A stretch of 27,373 bases of DNA from a virus, in the IMG/VR virus record IMGVR_UViG_3300040943_000159, positions 1 through 27,373 of that record. One strand, 5' to 3'. Of the stretch, positions 7,338-13,236 are shown one piece after another (position 1 is the first letter of the stretch; each line of letters opens with the position of its first letter). The position numbers were made by a program, and so were the translations under genes. Below the pieces are notes generated by a model. That model made no database searches, was not told the DNA's origin, and worked only from the letters and a program-made list of their open reading frames with translations.

Positions 7338-7437
7338 AAGGATCTGAAATTTGAGATTTGAGATTGAGATTTGAAATTTGGAATTCGAGGTTTGAGAACT
7401 GTGATTTGCGATTCGGCTCCGATCGGCAATCGCAAAT
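7338..7437 (+). repeat. TTGAGATTTGA / ATTTGCGATT hairpin array before protease gene
   Basis: A GATTTGAGATT-type arm (7341-7400) leads into a hairpin ATTTGCGATT (7403-7412) / AATCGCAAAT (7428-7437), a perfect 10-bp stem. The protease ribosome site (GGAG, 7438-7441) begins right at the end of the right arm. Confidence 0.7.
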
Positions 7438-7448
7438 GGAGATTGACT

Positions 7449-9467
7449 ATGGCAGAACGTGCCACCTTGAAGCAGTACTTGATCGTTGATGCGGACGGAA
7501 GAGGCCATATGCCCGTGCGTGATACCGCGGACGGACCGCTCAACCACGACCTTATGAGCGTCGCCTGGGCCGTGTTGCACGGCGGATATCGCGGAATCAG
7601 GTACGAAGGGCTGGGAAAGATCGCGGCGGTCAAGAAGCTCAGGACGCTCTATAGGGTCGAGGGGATGGACGAACCGAACGCGCAGGGGGCAGATGGGGAG
7701 ATGGTGAGATTGGCAGATGGGCAGATGGGCACATGGGCAGATGGCGAGAATTCCAGAATCCGAATTCAAAATTCCAGAACAGCAATCGACCCGCGTCCAT
7801 CGACAATCGGCAATCAACGATCGACGACGGACTACCCACACGCTGCAACCGGCACTCATCCATCTGCAATCGACCATCGTCATTCGACCGCCGTCAATCC
7901 CGATGGGCCGCGATTCGTGGTGATGCTTTCTGAGCCGCCGGGCGCGGGCCTGATTCGGATTCCAATTGCCGTGACTGGCCAATGGAAAGGCGCGGAAAAG
8001 GAATTCTCGATTGGAGTCGACGATCTGAAGGAAATCCGGGAGAACTTTCGCAACAAGCCGACGCGGGAAATCAACGTCGATTACGAGCACGCCTCGGAAG
8101 TGCCTTTTGGAACCGGTGGGCCGGTGTTGTCGGCCGGCAGGATCGTGAAGTTGGATGATCCGGAGAAATTCAATGGATCGGGAGATCGAAAGATCGAGAG
8201 ATCGGGTGAACAACAAACAACCCGCTTGAGCAATTCGAATGTTCGCCCGATCAGCGGATCACCGGATCGCCCGATTGCTCACCCGATCACCCGATCACCA
8301 GATCACCAGATCCGCCACATCCTGTGGGGCTGGTACGAGCCTACGGACAGGGCGCGGCAGCTTATCGCAGCGAAGGAGTATCGCTACATTTCCCCGGCCA
8401 TCCGGTGGGGCGCAAAGGACAAGGTGACAGGGAAGGTCGCTGGAACTGTTCTCACTAGTGTGGCCCTGGTGAATAAGCCGTTCTTGGAAGAGATGCCCGA
8501 GATTCACTTGTGTGAAGTGGACGGTACGAGGACGTTTGTGAGTCTGGGCCAACTCCACCTTCCCGCGCCTGTCAACCAGGATCCGGGATTCAGGACTCGG
8601 GATTCAGGATTCGGAAAATCGGGTGATGGGATGATCGGGAAAACAGAAGTGCGGGAGCCGGGAGCCAGAAGTCAGAAGCCGGGAACCACAAGCTCCTCAC
8701 TCGTCACTCGTCACTCGTCACCGTTAGAAAAGGAGAAGGAAATGGCAAAAACTCTGAAATTGAAGTGCCTCACCGACGAACACATCGAAAAGCATGGCCT
8801 CGAGCCGGAACTGAAAGGCAAGATTGGAGTCTTCGACGGTGAGGAATTGATCGGCGTTGCGGACGGCGCCGAAGGTTGGGAAACCAAACACGGCGACGGC
8901 GAAGACGCCAAGAAACTGGCGGAGGTTTTCGCGTCTGAAATCGGGCTGCCAGGGTTGTCGATGGTGGATATCGCCGCCCTGGTGAGGCGCGGGTTCGAAG
9001 CCCCGCTGGATCATTTCGCCGCCCTCTCCGAAAGCATCCACGACGGCCGGATGAACCTGCTGGAAGCCGGCAAGCTGGCGGACGCGGGGCGGGTTAGTTT
9101 TTCCACCGTACTGCGAGCTCAAGAAGCCGAACGCAGAGTGGACGCGGCCGTGAAAGCGGGTAAGGTGCTGCCCAAAAACCGCGCTCAGGCGCTGAAGCTG
9201 GCGCTCTCCGATGCGGCGGTGTTTAGCGCGCTGGTCGAGCACTCTCGGCCGGTGGTTGACCTCCGCAGTCATGGCCACGCGGGCGGCGGCGAACAGCCCA
9301 CCGCGCAACAGGCCCTGATGGCGGAAGTGAACGCCTACGCCAAAGAGAATAAGTGCTCCCTCAGCGCGGCGCTCTCTGATGTGACCAAGCGCAACCCGGA
9401 ACTCTGGCGGCTGTACTCGGAAGAGATTGTTACCGCCGTCGAGGCAGCAGCAGAAGAAGAAGAATAA
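7449..9467 (+). CDS. Mu I-like capsid maturation protease with C-terminal scaffold
   Basis: The product is 672 aa from ATG 7449; the ATG at 7371 lies in repeat DNA. Residues 1-80 (MPVRDTADGPLNHDLMSVAWAVLHGGYRG) look like a small separate domain. The protease (PF10123-like, Mu I) starts at about 155 (RFVVMLSEPPGAGLIRIPIAVTGQW). It includes INVDYEHASEVPFG (about 205), GWYEPTDRARQLIAAKEYRYISPAI (about 295) and SVALVNKPFLEEMPEI, the usual Mu I order. The C-terminal 241 residues are a helical scaffold with its own start (8742). The protease cleaves scaffold during prohead maturation. Three repeat arrays (7689-7905, 8175-8312, 8580-8722) are translated in frame and fall at domain edges or a loop. 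The protein is much longer than the Mu homologue because of them. Confidence 0.8.
   Translation: MAERATLKQYLIVDADGRGHMPVRDTADGPLNHDLMSVAWAVLHGGYRGIRYEGLGKIAAVKKLRTLYRVEGMDEPNAQGADGEMVRLADGQMGTWADGENSRIRIQNSRTAIDPRPSTIGNQRSTTDYPHAATGTHPSAIDHRHSTAVNPDGPRFVVMLSEPPGAGLIRIPIAVTGQWKGAEKEFSIGVDDLKEIRENFRNKPTREINVDYEHASEVPFGTGGPVLSAGRIVKLDDPEKFNGSGDRKIERSGEQQTTRLSNSNVRPISGSPDRPIAHPITRSPDHQIRHILWGWYEPTDRARQLIAAKEYRYISPAIRWGAKDKVTGKVAGTVLTSVALVNKPFLEEMPEIHLCEVDGTRTFVSLGQLHLPAPVNQDPGFRTRDSGFGKSGDGMIGKTEVREPGARSQKPGTTSSSLVTRHSSPLEKEKEMAKTLKLKCLTDEHIEKHGLEPELKGKIGVFDGEELIGVADGAEGWETKHGDGEDAKKLAEVFASEIGLPGLSMVDIAALVRRGFEAPLDHFAALSESIHDGRMNLLEAGKLADAGRVSFSTVLRAQEAERRVDAAVKAGKVLPKNRAQALKLALSDAAVFSALVEHSRPVVDLRSHGHAGGGEQPTAQQALMAEVNAYAKENKCSLSAALSDVTKRNPELWRLYSEEIVTAVEAAAEEEE
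7689..7905 (+). repeat. In-frame multi-family repeat block in protease gene
   Basis: Tandem GATGGGCAGATGGGCA-type units (7689-7747) are followed by AATTCCAGAATCCG-type units and then ATCGACCATCG/ATCGACGAC-type units on the complementary side (7786-7900). The frame stays open, giving a Gly/Asp/Ala- then Ser/Thr/Arg-rich linker between the N-terminal domain and the protease core. Confidence 0.7.
8175..8312 (+). repeat. GATCGGGAG/CACCCGATC inverted array inside protease domain
   Basis: The left arm (8175-8209) has GATCGGGAGATCGAAAG-type units. The right arm (8242-8312) has GCCCGATCA, GATCACCGGATCGCCCG and ACCCGATCACCCGATCA units. It is in frame between SAGRIVKLDDPE and HILWGWYEPTDRARQ, presumably in a surface loop. 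Confidence 0.8.
8580..8722 (+). repeat. In-frame GGATTCAGG, GGGAGCC and TCACTCGTC arrays before scaffold start
   Basis: GGGATTCAGGACTCGGGATT units (8584-8618), then GATCGGG, GGGAGCCGGGAGCC and three tandem TCACTCG units (8698-8720) follow in succession. All are translated in frame. The block separates the protease domain from the ribosome site of the nested scaffold start. Confidence 0.7.
8742..9467 (+). CDS. Internal in-frame scaffold protein (Mu Z-like)
   Basis: The product is 241 aa, in frame with and identical to the C-terminus of the protease gene. ATG 8742 has a strong ribosome site, AAGGAG at 8730-8735 with a 6-nt gap, better than most gene starts here. MAKTLKLKCLTDEHIEKHGLEPE starts a fresh fold. 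Residues 60-241 are mainly helical (EAERRVDAAVKAGKVLPKNRAQALKLAL, AEVNAYAKENKCSLSAALSDVTKRNPELWRLY). In Mu, gene Z is nested in the 3' end of gene I and encodes the scaffold; the arrangement is the same here. The scaffold should be made in excess and removed by the protease. Confidence 0.75.
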   Translation: MAKTLKLKCLTDEHIEKHGLEPELKGKIGVFDGEELIGVADGAEGWETKHGDGEDAKKLAEVFASEIGLPGLSMVDIAALVRRGFEAPLDHFAALSESIHDGRMNLLEAGKLADAGRVSFSTVLRAQEAERRVDAAVKAGKVLPKNRAQALKLALSDAAVFSALVEHSRPVVDLRSHGHAGGGEQPTAQQALMAEVNAYAKENKCSLSAALSDVTKRNPELWRLYSEEIVTAVEAAAEEEE

Positions 9468-9470
9468 CAA

Positions 9471-9592
9471 AATCGGGTGATCGGATGAACACGTTCTGAT
9501 TGGCGATTGCTGATCGAAGAACGATATCGCAAATCAGAAATCACAAATCGCAAATGGTTCACCCGATCTCGCGATCACCCGATCACCGGATC
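9471..9592 (+). repeat. Nested palindrome: GATCGGGTG family enclosing GATTTGTG family
   Basis: The outer left arm (9471-9489) is ATCGGGTGATCGGATGAA. The inner left arm (9496-9516) is CTGATTGGCGATTGCTGATC. The inner right arm (9524-9557) has AAATCAGAAATCACAAATCG. The outer right arm (9558-9592) has TTCACCCGATCTCGCGATCA and more. The two families are arranged concentrically, like brackets, and could form one long cruciform. Confidence 0.8.
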
Positions 9593-9603
9593 AAATAGGG
9601 GAT

Positions 9604-9673
9604 CCGCGCCTCTTACGCGCGGAGCCCCGGACCGTCCGGTCCGGGGCGGAGCCCTGTACCAGACGGTACAGGG
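9604..9673 (+). promoter_or_regulatory. Tandem perfect hairpins abutting a ribosome site
   Basis: CCCCGGACC-GTCC-GGTCCGGGG (9625-9646) and CCCTGTACC-AGAC-GGTACAGGG (9652-9673) are perfect 9-bp stems with 4-nt loops, preceded by a weaker CCGCG..CGCGG pair. The second stem ends 5 nt before AAGGAG (9679-9684) of the next gene, so folding in mRNA could affect its translation or stability. The regulatory role is inferred. Confidence 0.55.
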
Positions 9674-9692
9674 AGGAGAAGGAGAAAAAATC

Positions 9693-10082
9693 ATGTCCGA
9701 TGGAACCGTAAATACACCGTATTCGCCGCCCGAGACGTGCCTCGGAGGGGCTTGGCCGGCGAACGTGAAGTTGATGTTTGACACGGCCTTGGCGTCGCAG
9801 ACCAAGATTCTGACCGACGCGCAAAACGCCGCTAATATCGCGCTGCTCAACGCGGTCGGGGTAGCTCATGCTGTTGCACAACAGGGTCTTCGCCACGCTG
9901 AACTGGCCCTAGCCGACCAGTGGCAGGAGCAGGCAACCAGCAGCGTGATCGGCGATGACGACTTGGCCAAAATCACCCAGGCCGTGACCGCTGCCATCAC
10001 CGCCGTACTGTCCAACATGGCGACCGGTAGGCCGGTGGTGAACCCCACGGGAACCACATCGGCCCCGGTGCCGACGCCTTAA
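9693..10082 (+). CDS. Small helical protein of the capsid gene cluster, function unknown
   Basis: The product is 129 aa from ATG 9693, chosen for AAGGAG at 9679-9684; the frame is open upstream only through repeat DNA. The middle (VKLMFDTALASQTKILTDAQNAANIALLNAVGVAHAVAQQGLRHAELALADQWQ) is continuous Ala-rich helix. A second helix (DDLAKITQAVTAAITAVLSNM) and a Pro/Thr tail follow. It lies between scaffold and the DUF2190-like cement gene, so a capsid-assembly or minor head role is likely. A faint resemblance to R-body (RebB-type) helical proteins was noted but not trusted. No family was recognised. Confidence 0.6.
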   Translation: MSDGTVNTPYSPPETCLGGAWPANVKLMFDTALASQTKILTDAQNAANIALLNAVGVAHAVAQQGLRHAELALADQWQEQATSSVIGDDDLAKITQAVTAAITAVLSNMATGRPVVNPTGTTSAPVPTP

Positions 10083-10085
10083 CCG

Positions 10086-10237
10086 CGGATCGGGAGATCG
10101 AGCAGCCAGCTCTCAGCTATCAACTGCCGATCTCCCGACTACCAGAGCCGAACATGTAGCGCTGACCTTCAGAGCCTGCCCCGAGCGGAGCGAAGGGTCA
10201 GCAACAATCAGGATGCCGGCCTAAAGGTCGGCGCTAC
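10086..10237 (+). repeat. Spacer with GATCGGGAG pair and GTAGCGC..GCGCTAC palindrome
   Basis: A short GATCGGGAGATCG (10086-10098) and its answer CGATCTCCCGA (10128-10138) are followed by a palindrome from GTAGCGCTGACCTTCAG (10156-10172) to CTAAAGGTCGGCGCTAC (10221-10237). The palindrome's last base touches the GGAGG (10238-10242) of the next gene. Confidence 0.7.
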
Positions 10238-10250
10238 GGAGGAAAAACGA

Positions 10251-10730
10251 ATGAGTGACATCACTGCGATCGACCAAAGCTACCATTTGAATTACAACAT
10301 CCAAGTCGGCAAGTTCACCTGCCTGGCAGCGGATTCCACGGTCTCTGCCGACGGGTGCAACGTGCCGAGCGGGGCCAACGCGCCGTTCTTGGGCGTGGCG
10401 CAGGAATCCATTTTGCCGGACGCCATGGCCGACTATTCCGGCGGCCTGTACACGCTTACCAGCGGCGCCGCCTGGCCCACCAATTCCGTTCCGGCGAGCG
10501 GACTGGGGCGCAACATCCGCACCCGCATCTTCGGGATCTCGCGGGTGGTGGCGTCCGGAGCGATTTCGCGCGGCGCTAATGTGAACATCGCCAACGTGCA
10601 AGGCCAGGTGAAAGCGGTCAGCGAAGCCGTCGGCACGTACATCAACGTGGTCGGCATCGCCATCGACGCAGCCGTCAACCCCGGCGACGTGATCCGCGTG
10701 CTGGTGATGCCCTTTACTTACAAAATGTAA
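10251..10730 (+). CDS. Capsid cement/decoration protein (DUF2190-like)
   Basis: The product is 159 aa. The pattern (QVGKFTCLAADSTVSADGCNVPSGANAPFLGVAQES..., then FGISRVVASGAISRGANVNIANVQGQVKAVSEAVGTYINVVGIAIDAAVNPGDVIRVLVMPF) is the beta-rich DUF2190 arrangement: 'G..V.LDA.G.V....G...I.GVA', then 'GVA...A..G..V.V'. Such proteins bind the outside of the shell or stabilise it. The position just before the capsid gene agrees. GGAGG (10238-10242) is a strong ribosome site, and high expression is expected. Confidence 0.75.
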   Translation: MSDITAIDQSYHLNYNIQVGKFTCLAADSTVSADGCNVPSGANAPFLGVAQESILPDAMADYSGGLYTLTSGAAWPTNSVPASGLGRNIRTRIFGISRVVASGAISRGANVNIANVQGQVKAVSEAVGTYINVVGIAIDAAVNPGDVIRVLVMPFTYKM

Positions 10731-10732
10731 CC

Positions 10733-10990
10733 AAGGTGTCGGGTGTCAGGTTTCAGGGGTCGGGGCCCCGTCGGCGGCATCCCCACGAGCTCGTCGCGGG
10801 TGCTCTGGCACCTGAAACCTGGCACCTGACACCTTTCTCGGGCGTCCGCCAGGGCGTTCGCCTGGATCGTCCGCTCGCGGTGGTGCCCTGGATAACTCCG
10901 AGCCGAGAAACTGCAGTGCCTGGTGCTTAGTGCCTAGCGGAGAACGACCATCCCGTGGACACTAGGCACTAGGCACTAGCCACTAGCCAC
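10733..10990 (+). repeat. Three successive palindromic elements before the major capsid gene
   Basis: First, AAGGTGTCGGGTGTCAGG (10733 onward) is answered by CCTGGCACCTGACACCTT (10818-10835); the arms agree almost throughout. Second, a TCTCGG...CCGAGA frame encloses CCAGGGC (10849-10855) / GCCCTGG (10885-10891). Third, AGTGCCTGGTGCTTAGTGCC (10914 onward) is answered by CACTAGGCACTAGGCACTAG (10959 onward). GGAGG (10993-10997) follows at once. No credible gene is present in these 274 bases. Confidence 0.8.
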
Positions 10991-11004
10991 TTGGAGGATA
11001 ACTA

Positions 11005-11934
11005 ATGCCCAGTCTCAACCAGATTCACGTTGACGAGGCGCTAACCCAGATCAGCATCGCCTATCGCAACCAGGCTTTTGTTGCGGAGGAAGTGCTGCCA
11101 GTCGTGCCCGTCCTGAAGAAGAATGACGTGTTCTTCAAGTTTTCCAAGCAGCACTTTCGCGCGTATAAGGATGCTTACGCGGCCGGCCAGCGGGCGCAGC
11201 AGATCGAAGTCGATCTGGACGCGCGTGGATTCTACATGGCCGATGGACACGCCCTCGAGGACTCCATCACTGACGACGAGCGCGAACAGGCGGACCCGAG
11301 CGCACAGATCGAAATCGAAAAGACCGAGAAGCTCACCAACATCATCGCGCTCAACGAAGAAATCAATCTCTTCAACAACATCCTAACGCCCACCAACATA
11401 ACCCAGAACCTCACTCTCTCCGGAACTTCGAAGTGGTCGGATTACGTCAATTCAGACCCGGTCAGCGTCGTTCTGGCGGCGCGCCGCACAGTGCAGCAGC
11501 AGATCGGAGATTTCCCCAACTATCTCTTGCTCGCCCAGTCGGTGGTCGATGCGCTCGCCAATCACCCCCGCATCCTGGATCGCGTGAAGTATACCGCCAA
11601 CGGCGCCAGAAACCAGCTCGACGAGCAGGACCTGGCGCGGGTCTTCAAAGTCGACAAAGTGCTGGTCTCAGCCGCAATCTACCAGACCTCGAATGAAGGC
11701 GAAGCGGACAACTTGGGCTACCTTATGGCCAATAATGCCCTGCTGTTTTACCGCCCGCCCCGGCCCGGCCTTCGTGTGCCCAGCCTGGGCTACACCTTCT
11801 TCTGGGCGAAGCGCAGCGGAGTTCTGAGATGGCGCGAAGCTTCGCTGGAATCGGATTTCCTGCGTGTTAAGAAGTACTACGCCCAACAGCTCGTGGCGTC
11901 CGCGGCGGCGTACCTGTGGCTGAACTGCGTTTAG
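11005..11934 (+). CDS. Major capsid protein
   Basis: The product is 309 aa, the right size for an HK97-fold coat. Support: the N-terminal LNQIHVDEALTQISIAYRNQAFVAEEVLPVVPVLKKNDVFFKF, typical of phage coat proteins ('..A..y.....iad.l.P.v.V....g.y..f..'); an acidic helical spine (DDEREQADPSAQIEIEKTEKLTNIIALNEEINLFN); and a C-terminal domain with AARRTVQQQIGDFPNYLLLAQSVVDALANHPRILDRVKYT and a VDKVLVSAAIYQT strand. It looks more like the coat family of non-Mu phages than Mu T, so the shell gene may have been exchanged. GGAGG at 10993-10997. Confidence 0.8.
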   Translation: MPSLNQIHVDEALTQISIAYRNQAFVAEEVLPVVPVLKKNDVFFKFSKQHFRAYKDAYAAGQRAQQIEVDLDARGFYMADGHALEDSITDDEREQADPSAQIEIEKTEKLTNIIALNEEINLFNNILTPTNITQNLTLSGTSKWSDYVNSDPVSVVLAARRTVQQQIGDFPNYLLLAQSVVDALANHPRILDRVKYTANGARNQLDEQDLARVFKVDKVLVSAAIYQTSNEGEADNLGYLMANNALLFYRPPRPGLRVPSLGYTFFWAKRSGVLRWREASLESDFLRVKKYYAQQLVASAAAYLWLNCV

Positions 11935-11941
11935 AGCGGCC

Positions 11942-12040
11942 CAGTAGCCAGGGTTAGCGCAGACTGCCGGTTTTGTAGTCTGCGGCTGGTCCCAAACCGT
12001 TCGAAAAACCGCGGACCGCAAAACCGGCGGTCCGCGCTAC
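11942..12040 (+). repeat. GTCTGC and CGGACCGC..CGGTCCGCGCTAC palindromes
   Basis: AGACTGCCGGTTTTGTAGTCT (21 nt, 11960-11980) forms one hairpin. GCGGACCGCAAAACCGGCGG continues into TCCGCGCTAC (12011-12040), a second palindrome ending in GCGCTAC (12034-12040). AGAGGA of the next gene follows 1 nt later. Confidence 0.7.
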
Positions 12041-12050
12041 CAGAGGAAAC

Positions 12051-12260
12051 ATGAAAATCGAGATTCTGAATCCAATCGAGCACGATGGCAAGCGGTTTGA
12101 ACGCGGTGTAGTGGTGCTGGACGAAGAACTGGCGAAGATCTTCGTGAAATTCAAATATGCCGCGCGGGAGGCGATCAGTGCAGTTGAAGCACCCGCACCG
12201 GTAGCCAGCGCGAAAGGGCTTCCAGCAACTCCCACGACCGCGCCGGGCAAAACGAAGTAG
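12051..12260 (+). CDS. Small phage head protein (MKIEILNPIEHDGKRFERG type)
   Basis: The product is 69 aa. The N-terminal motif 'MK(I/V).(I/V)..PI.HDG.R...G.V...(D/E)E..A...' is common in about 50-80-aa proteins found next to capsid genes of many phages; their role is not known to me. The C-terminal third is Ala/Pro/Thr-rich and probably disordered. AGAGGA at 12042-12047 serves as ribosome site directly after a repeat. Confidence 0.65.
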   Translation: MKIEILNPIEHDGKRFERGVVVLDEELAKIFVKFKYAAREAISAVEAPAPVASAKGLPATPTTAPGKTK

Positions 12261-12280
12261 CAAGCAGTCAGGCAATCCGA

Positions 12281-12354
12281 ATGTAGGGGCCGTCAGCGTA
12301 TCCCCTACACAAGTTCAAAGACCCGCGGAGACCCCAAACGGAGTTCCGCGCTAC
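12281..12354 (+). repeat. GTAGGGG/CCCCTAC and CGCGGAG..CTCCGCG-like palindromes
   Basis: GTAGGGG (12284-12290) pairs with CCCCTAC (12302-12308). Then ACCCGCGGAGACCCCAAACG runs into GAGTTCCGCGCTAC, ending with GCGCTAC at 12348-12354. GGAGG (12356-12360) of the next gene follows after 1 nt, the same layout as at 10237 and 12040. Confidence 0.7.
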
Positions 12355-12364
12355 CGGAGGTTCT

Positions 12365-12652
12365 ATGGCAGTCAGCGTTTCACTGACAGAGCAGTTCATC
12401 GAAGAAAGTTTGGCCGGTCCCTTCATTAAGAACGCCAAACTCACCGTAATCGGACTTACGGCCGGCGCAAACAATAGCGTGCCCCACGGCCTGAACGATG
12501 GCAAAGGGAACGCCGTCACGCCACTCACCGTCTCGATCGAGCCGAGCTCGAGCAACAATTTTTACGAGTATCAGGCTGCCGACAGCACCAACATCTACGT
12601 TGGCGTCGGGTCGGGCACGGGAACGTCGTGCAACATCTATGTTGAATACTGA
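12365..12652 (+). CDS. Small beta-rich virion protein, function unknown
   Basis: The product is 95 aa. Alternating hydrophobic strands (AKLTVIGLTAGANNSVPHGLND, TPLTVSIEPSSSNNFYEYQAADSTNIYVGVGSGTGTSCNIYVEY) suggest a beta sandwich or fibre-like head protein. The 'ANNSVPHGLG...TP..V.I.P.....YE...ADSTN.YV......T..IYVEY' pattern occurs in small phage structural proteins of unknown role. GGAGG (12356-12360) is a strong ribosome site. It sits in the coat-to-connector interval, so a capsid-bound accessory protein is the natural reading. Confidence 0.6.
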   Translation: MAVSVSLTEQFIEESLAGPFIKNAKLTVIGLTAGANNSVPHGLNDGKGNAVTPLTVSIEPSSSNNFYEYQAADSTNIYVGVGSGTGTSCNIYVEY

Positions 12653-12655
12653 AAG

Positions 12656-12757
12656 GAAGGATTCAGGATTCAGGATTCGGGATTCAGGGGCAAGCCGCAT
12701 CGATCAGATTGTGGCGCGACCTGGTCCTGACACCAGGATCCTGAATCCAGAATCCTC
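12656..12757 (+). repeat. GGATTCAGG/CCTGAATCC inverted array
   Basis: The left arm has four GGATTCAGG/GGATTCGGG units (12658-12688). The right arm GGATCCTGAATCCAGAATCC (12736-12755) ends 3 nt before the next ATG. The core between the arms is about 45 nt of non-repeated sequence. It replaces any obvious ribosome site for the connector gene. Confidence 0.8.
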
Positions 12758-12759
12758 TT

Positions 12760-13236
12760 ATGAGCTACTGCACCGTTGATGACGTTTGTACAGCGTTTCC
12801 ACGTTTCGTGCGGAATGCTGCCAATTCGATTCAGGACACCCAGATCCAGGACTGGATCGACGACCGCAAGGCGCGCATCCGCTCCGCGCTTTACGCGCGG
12901 GGCATAGATCCCGACGCAATGGCGCTGACGACCGACCAGGCGAACTTCCTTCGGGCGCTTAATCGCGACGGGGCCATTGCGGACGTCGCCGACGCGTTGC
13001 AAGGAAATGTCTCGCTGCAAGCGGGCGAAGAGTCCGAGGCCACTCAGCGGCGGAAGTCGTACGAGCTGCAAATTGCAGAGATCAAGCAAGGTCTCTACGA
13101 CAAGTTCTTTAGCCAGCTTGCCAGGACGGTCGAGATCGAGCCCACGCTGGGCGGTACGGCGGGCGGCGAGACAGACCGCTCCACCGCCCCGGAACGCGGT
13201 GAGAATAAATCCTTCAGCAAGGATCAAGTGTTTTGA
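12760..13236 (+). CDS. Head-tail connector/completion protein (Mu gp36-like, DUF1320)
   Basis: The product is 158 aa. The start MSYCTVDDVCTAFP and the following helices (NSIQDTQIQDWIDDRKARIRSALYARGID, DQANFLRALNRDGAIADVADALQ, RKSYELQIAEIKQGLYDKFFS) match the DUF1320/gp6-like adaptor fold, which begins 'MSY.T..DL......' and closes the portal after DNA packaging. The C-terminus is polar. There is no Shine-Dalgarno sequence: the repeat's right arm (AATCCTCTT) touches the ATG. The stop overlaps the next start (TGATG). Confidence 0.75.
   Translation: MSYCTVDDVCTAFPRFVRNAANSIQDTQIQDWIDDRKARIRSALYARGIDPDAMALTTDQANFLRALNRDGAIADVADALQGNVSLQAGEESEATQRRKSYELQIAEIKQGLYDKFFSQLARTVEIEPTLGGTAGGETDRSTAPERGENKSFSKDQVF

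Noticed and set aside
9471-9592. CRISPR-like reading of the regularly repeated units
   Set aside because: Units are 7-9 nt, degenerate, without unique spacers, and are answered by inverted arms; there are no cas genes.
9693-10082. R-body (RebB-type) protein
   Set aside because: Only general Ala-rich helicity is shared; the characteristic N-terminal 'TD.VTQ..VKV' motif is missing.
10736-10930. 64-aa + strand ORF
   Set aside because: It consists entirely of two palindromic arrays; the translation is repeat-derived and it lacks a ribosome site.
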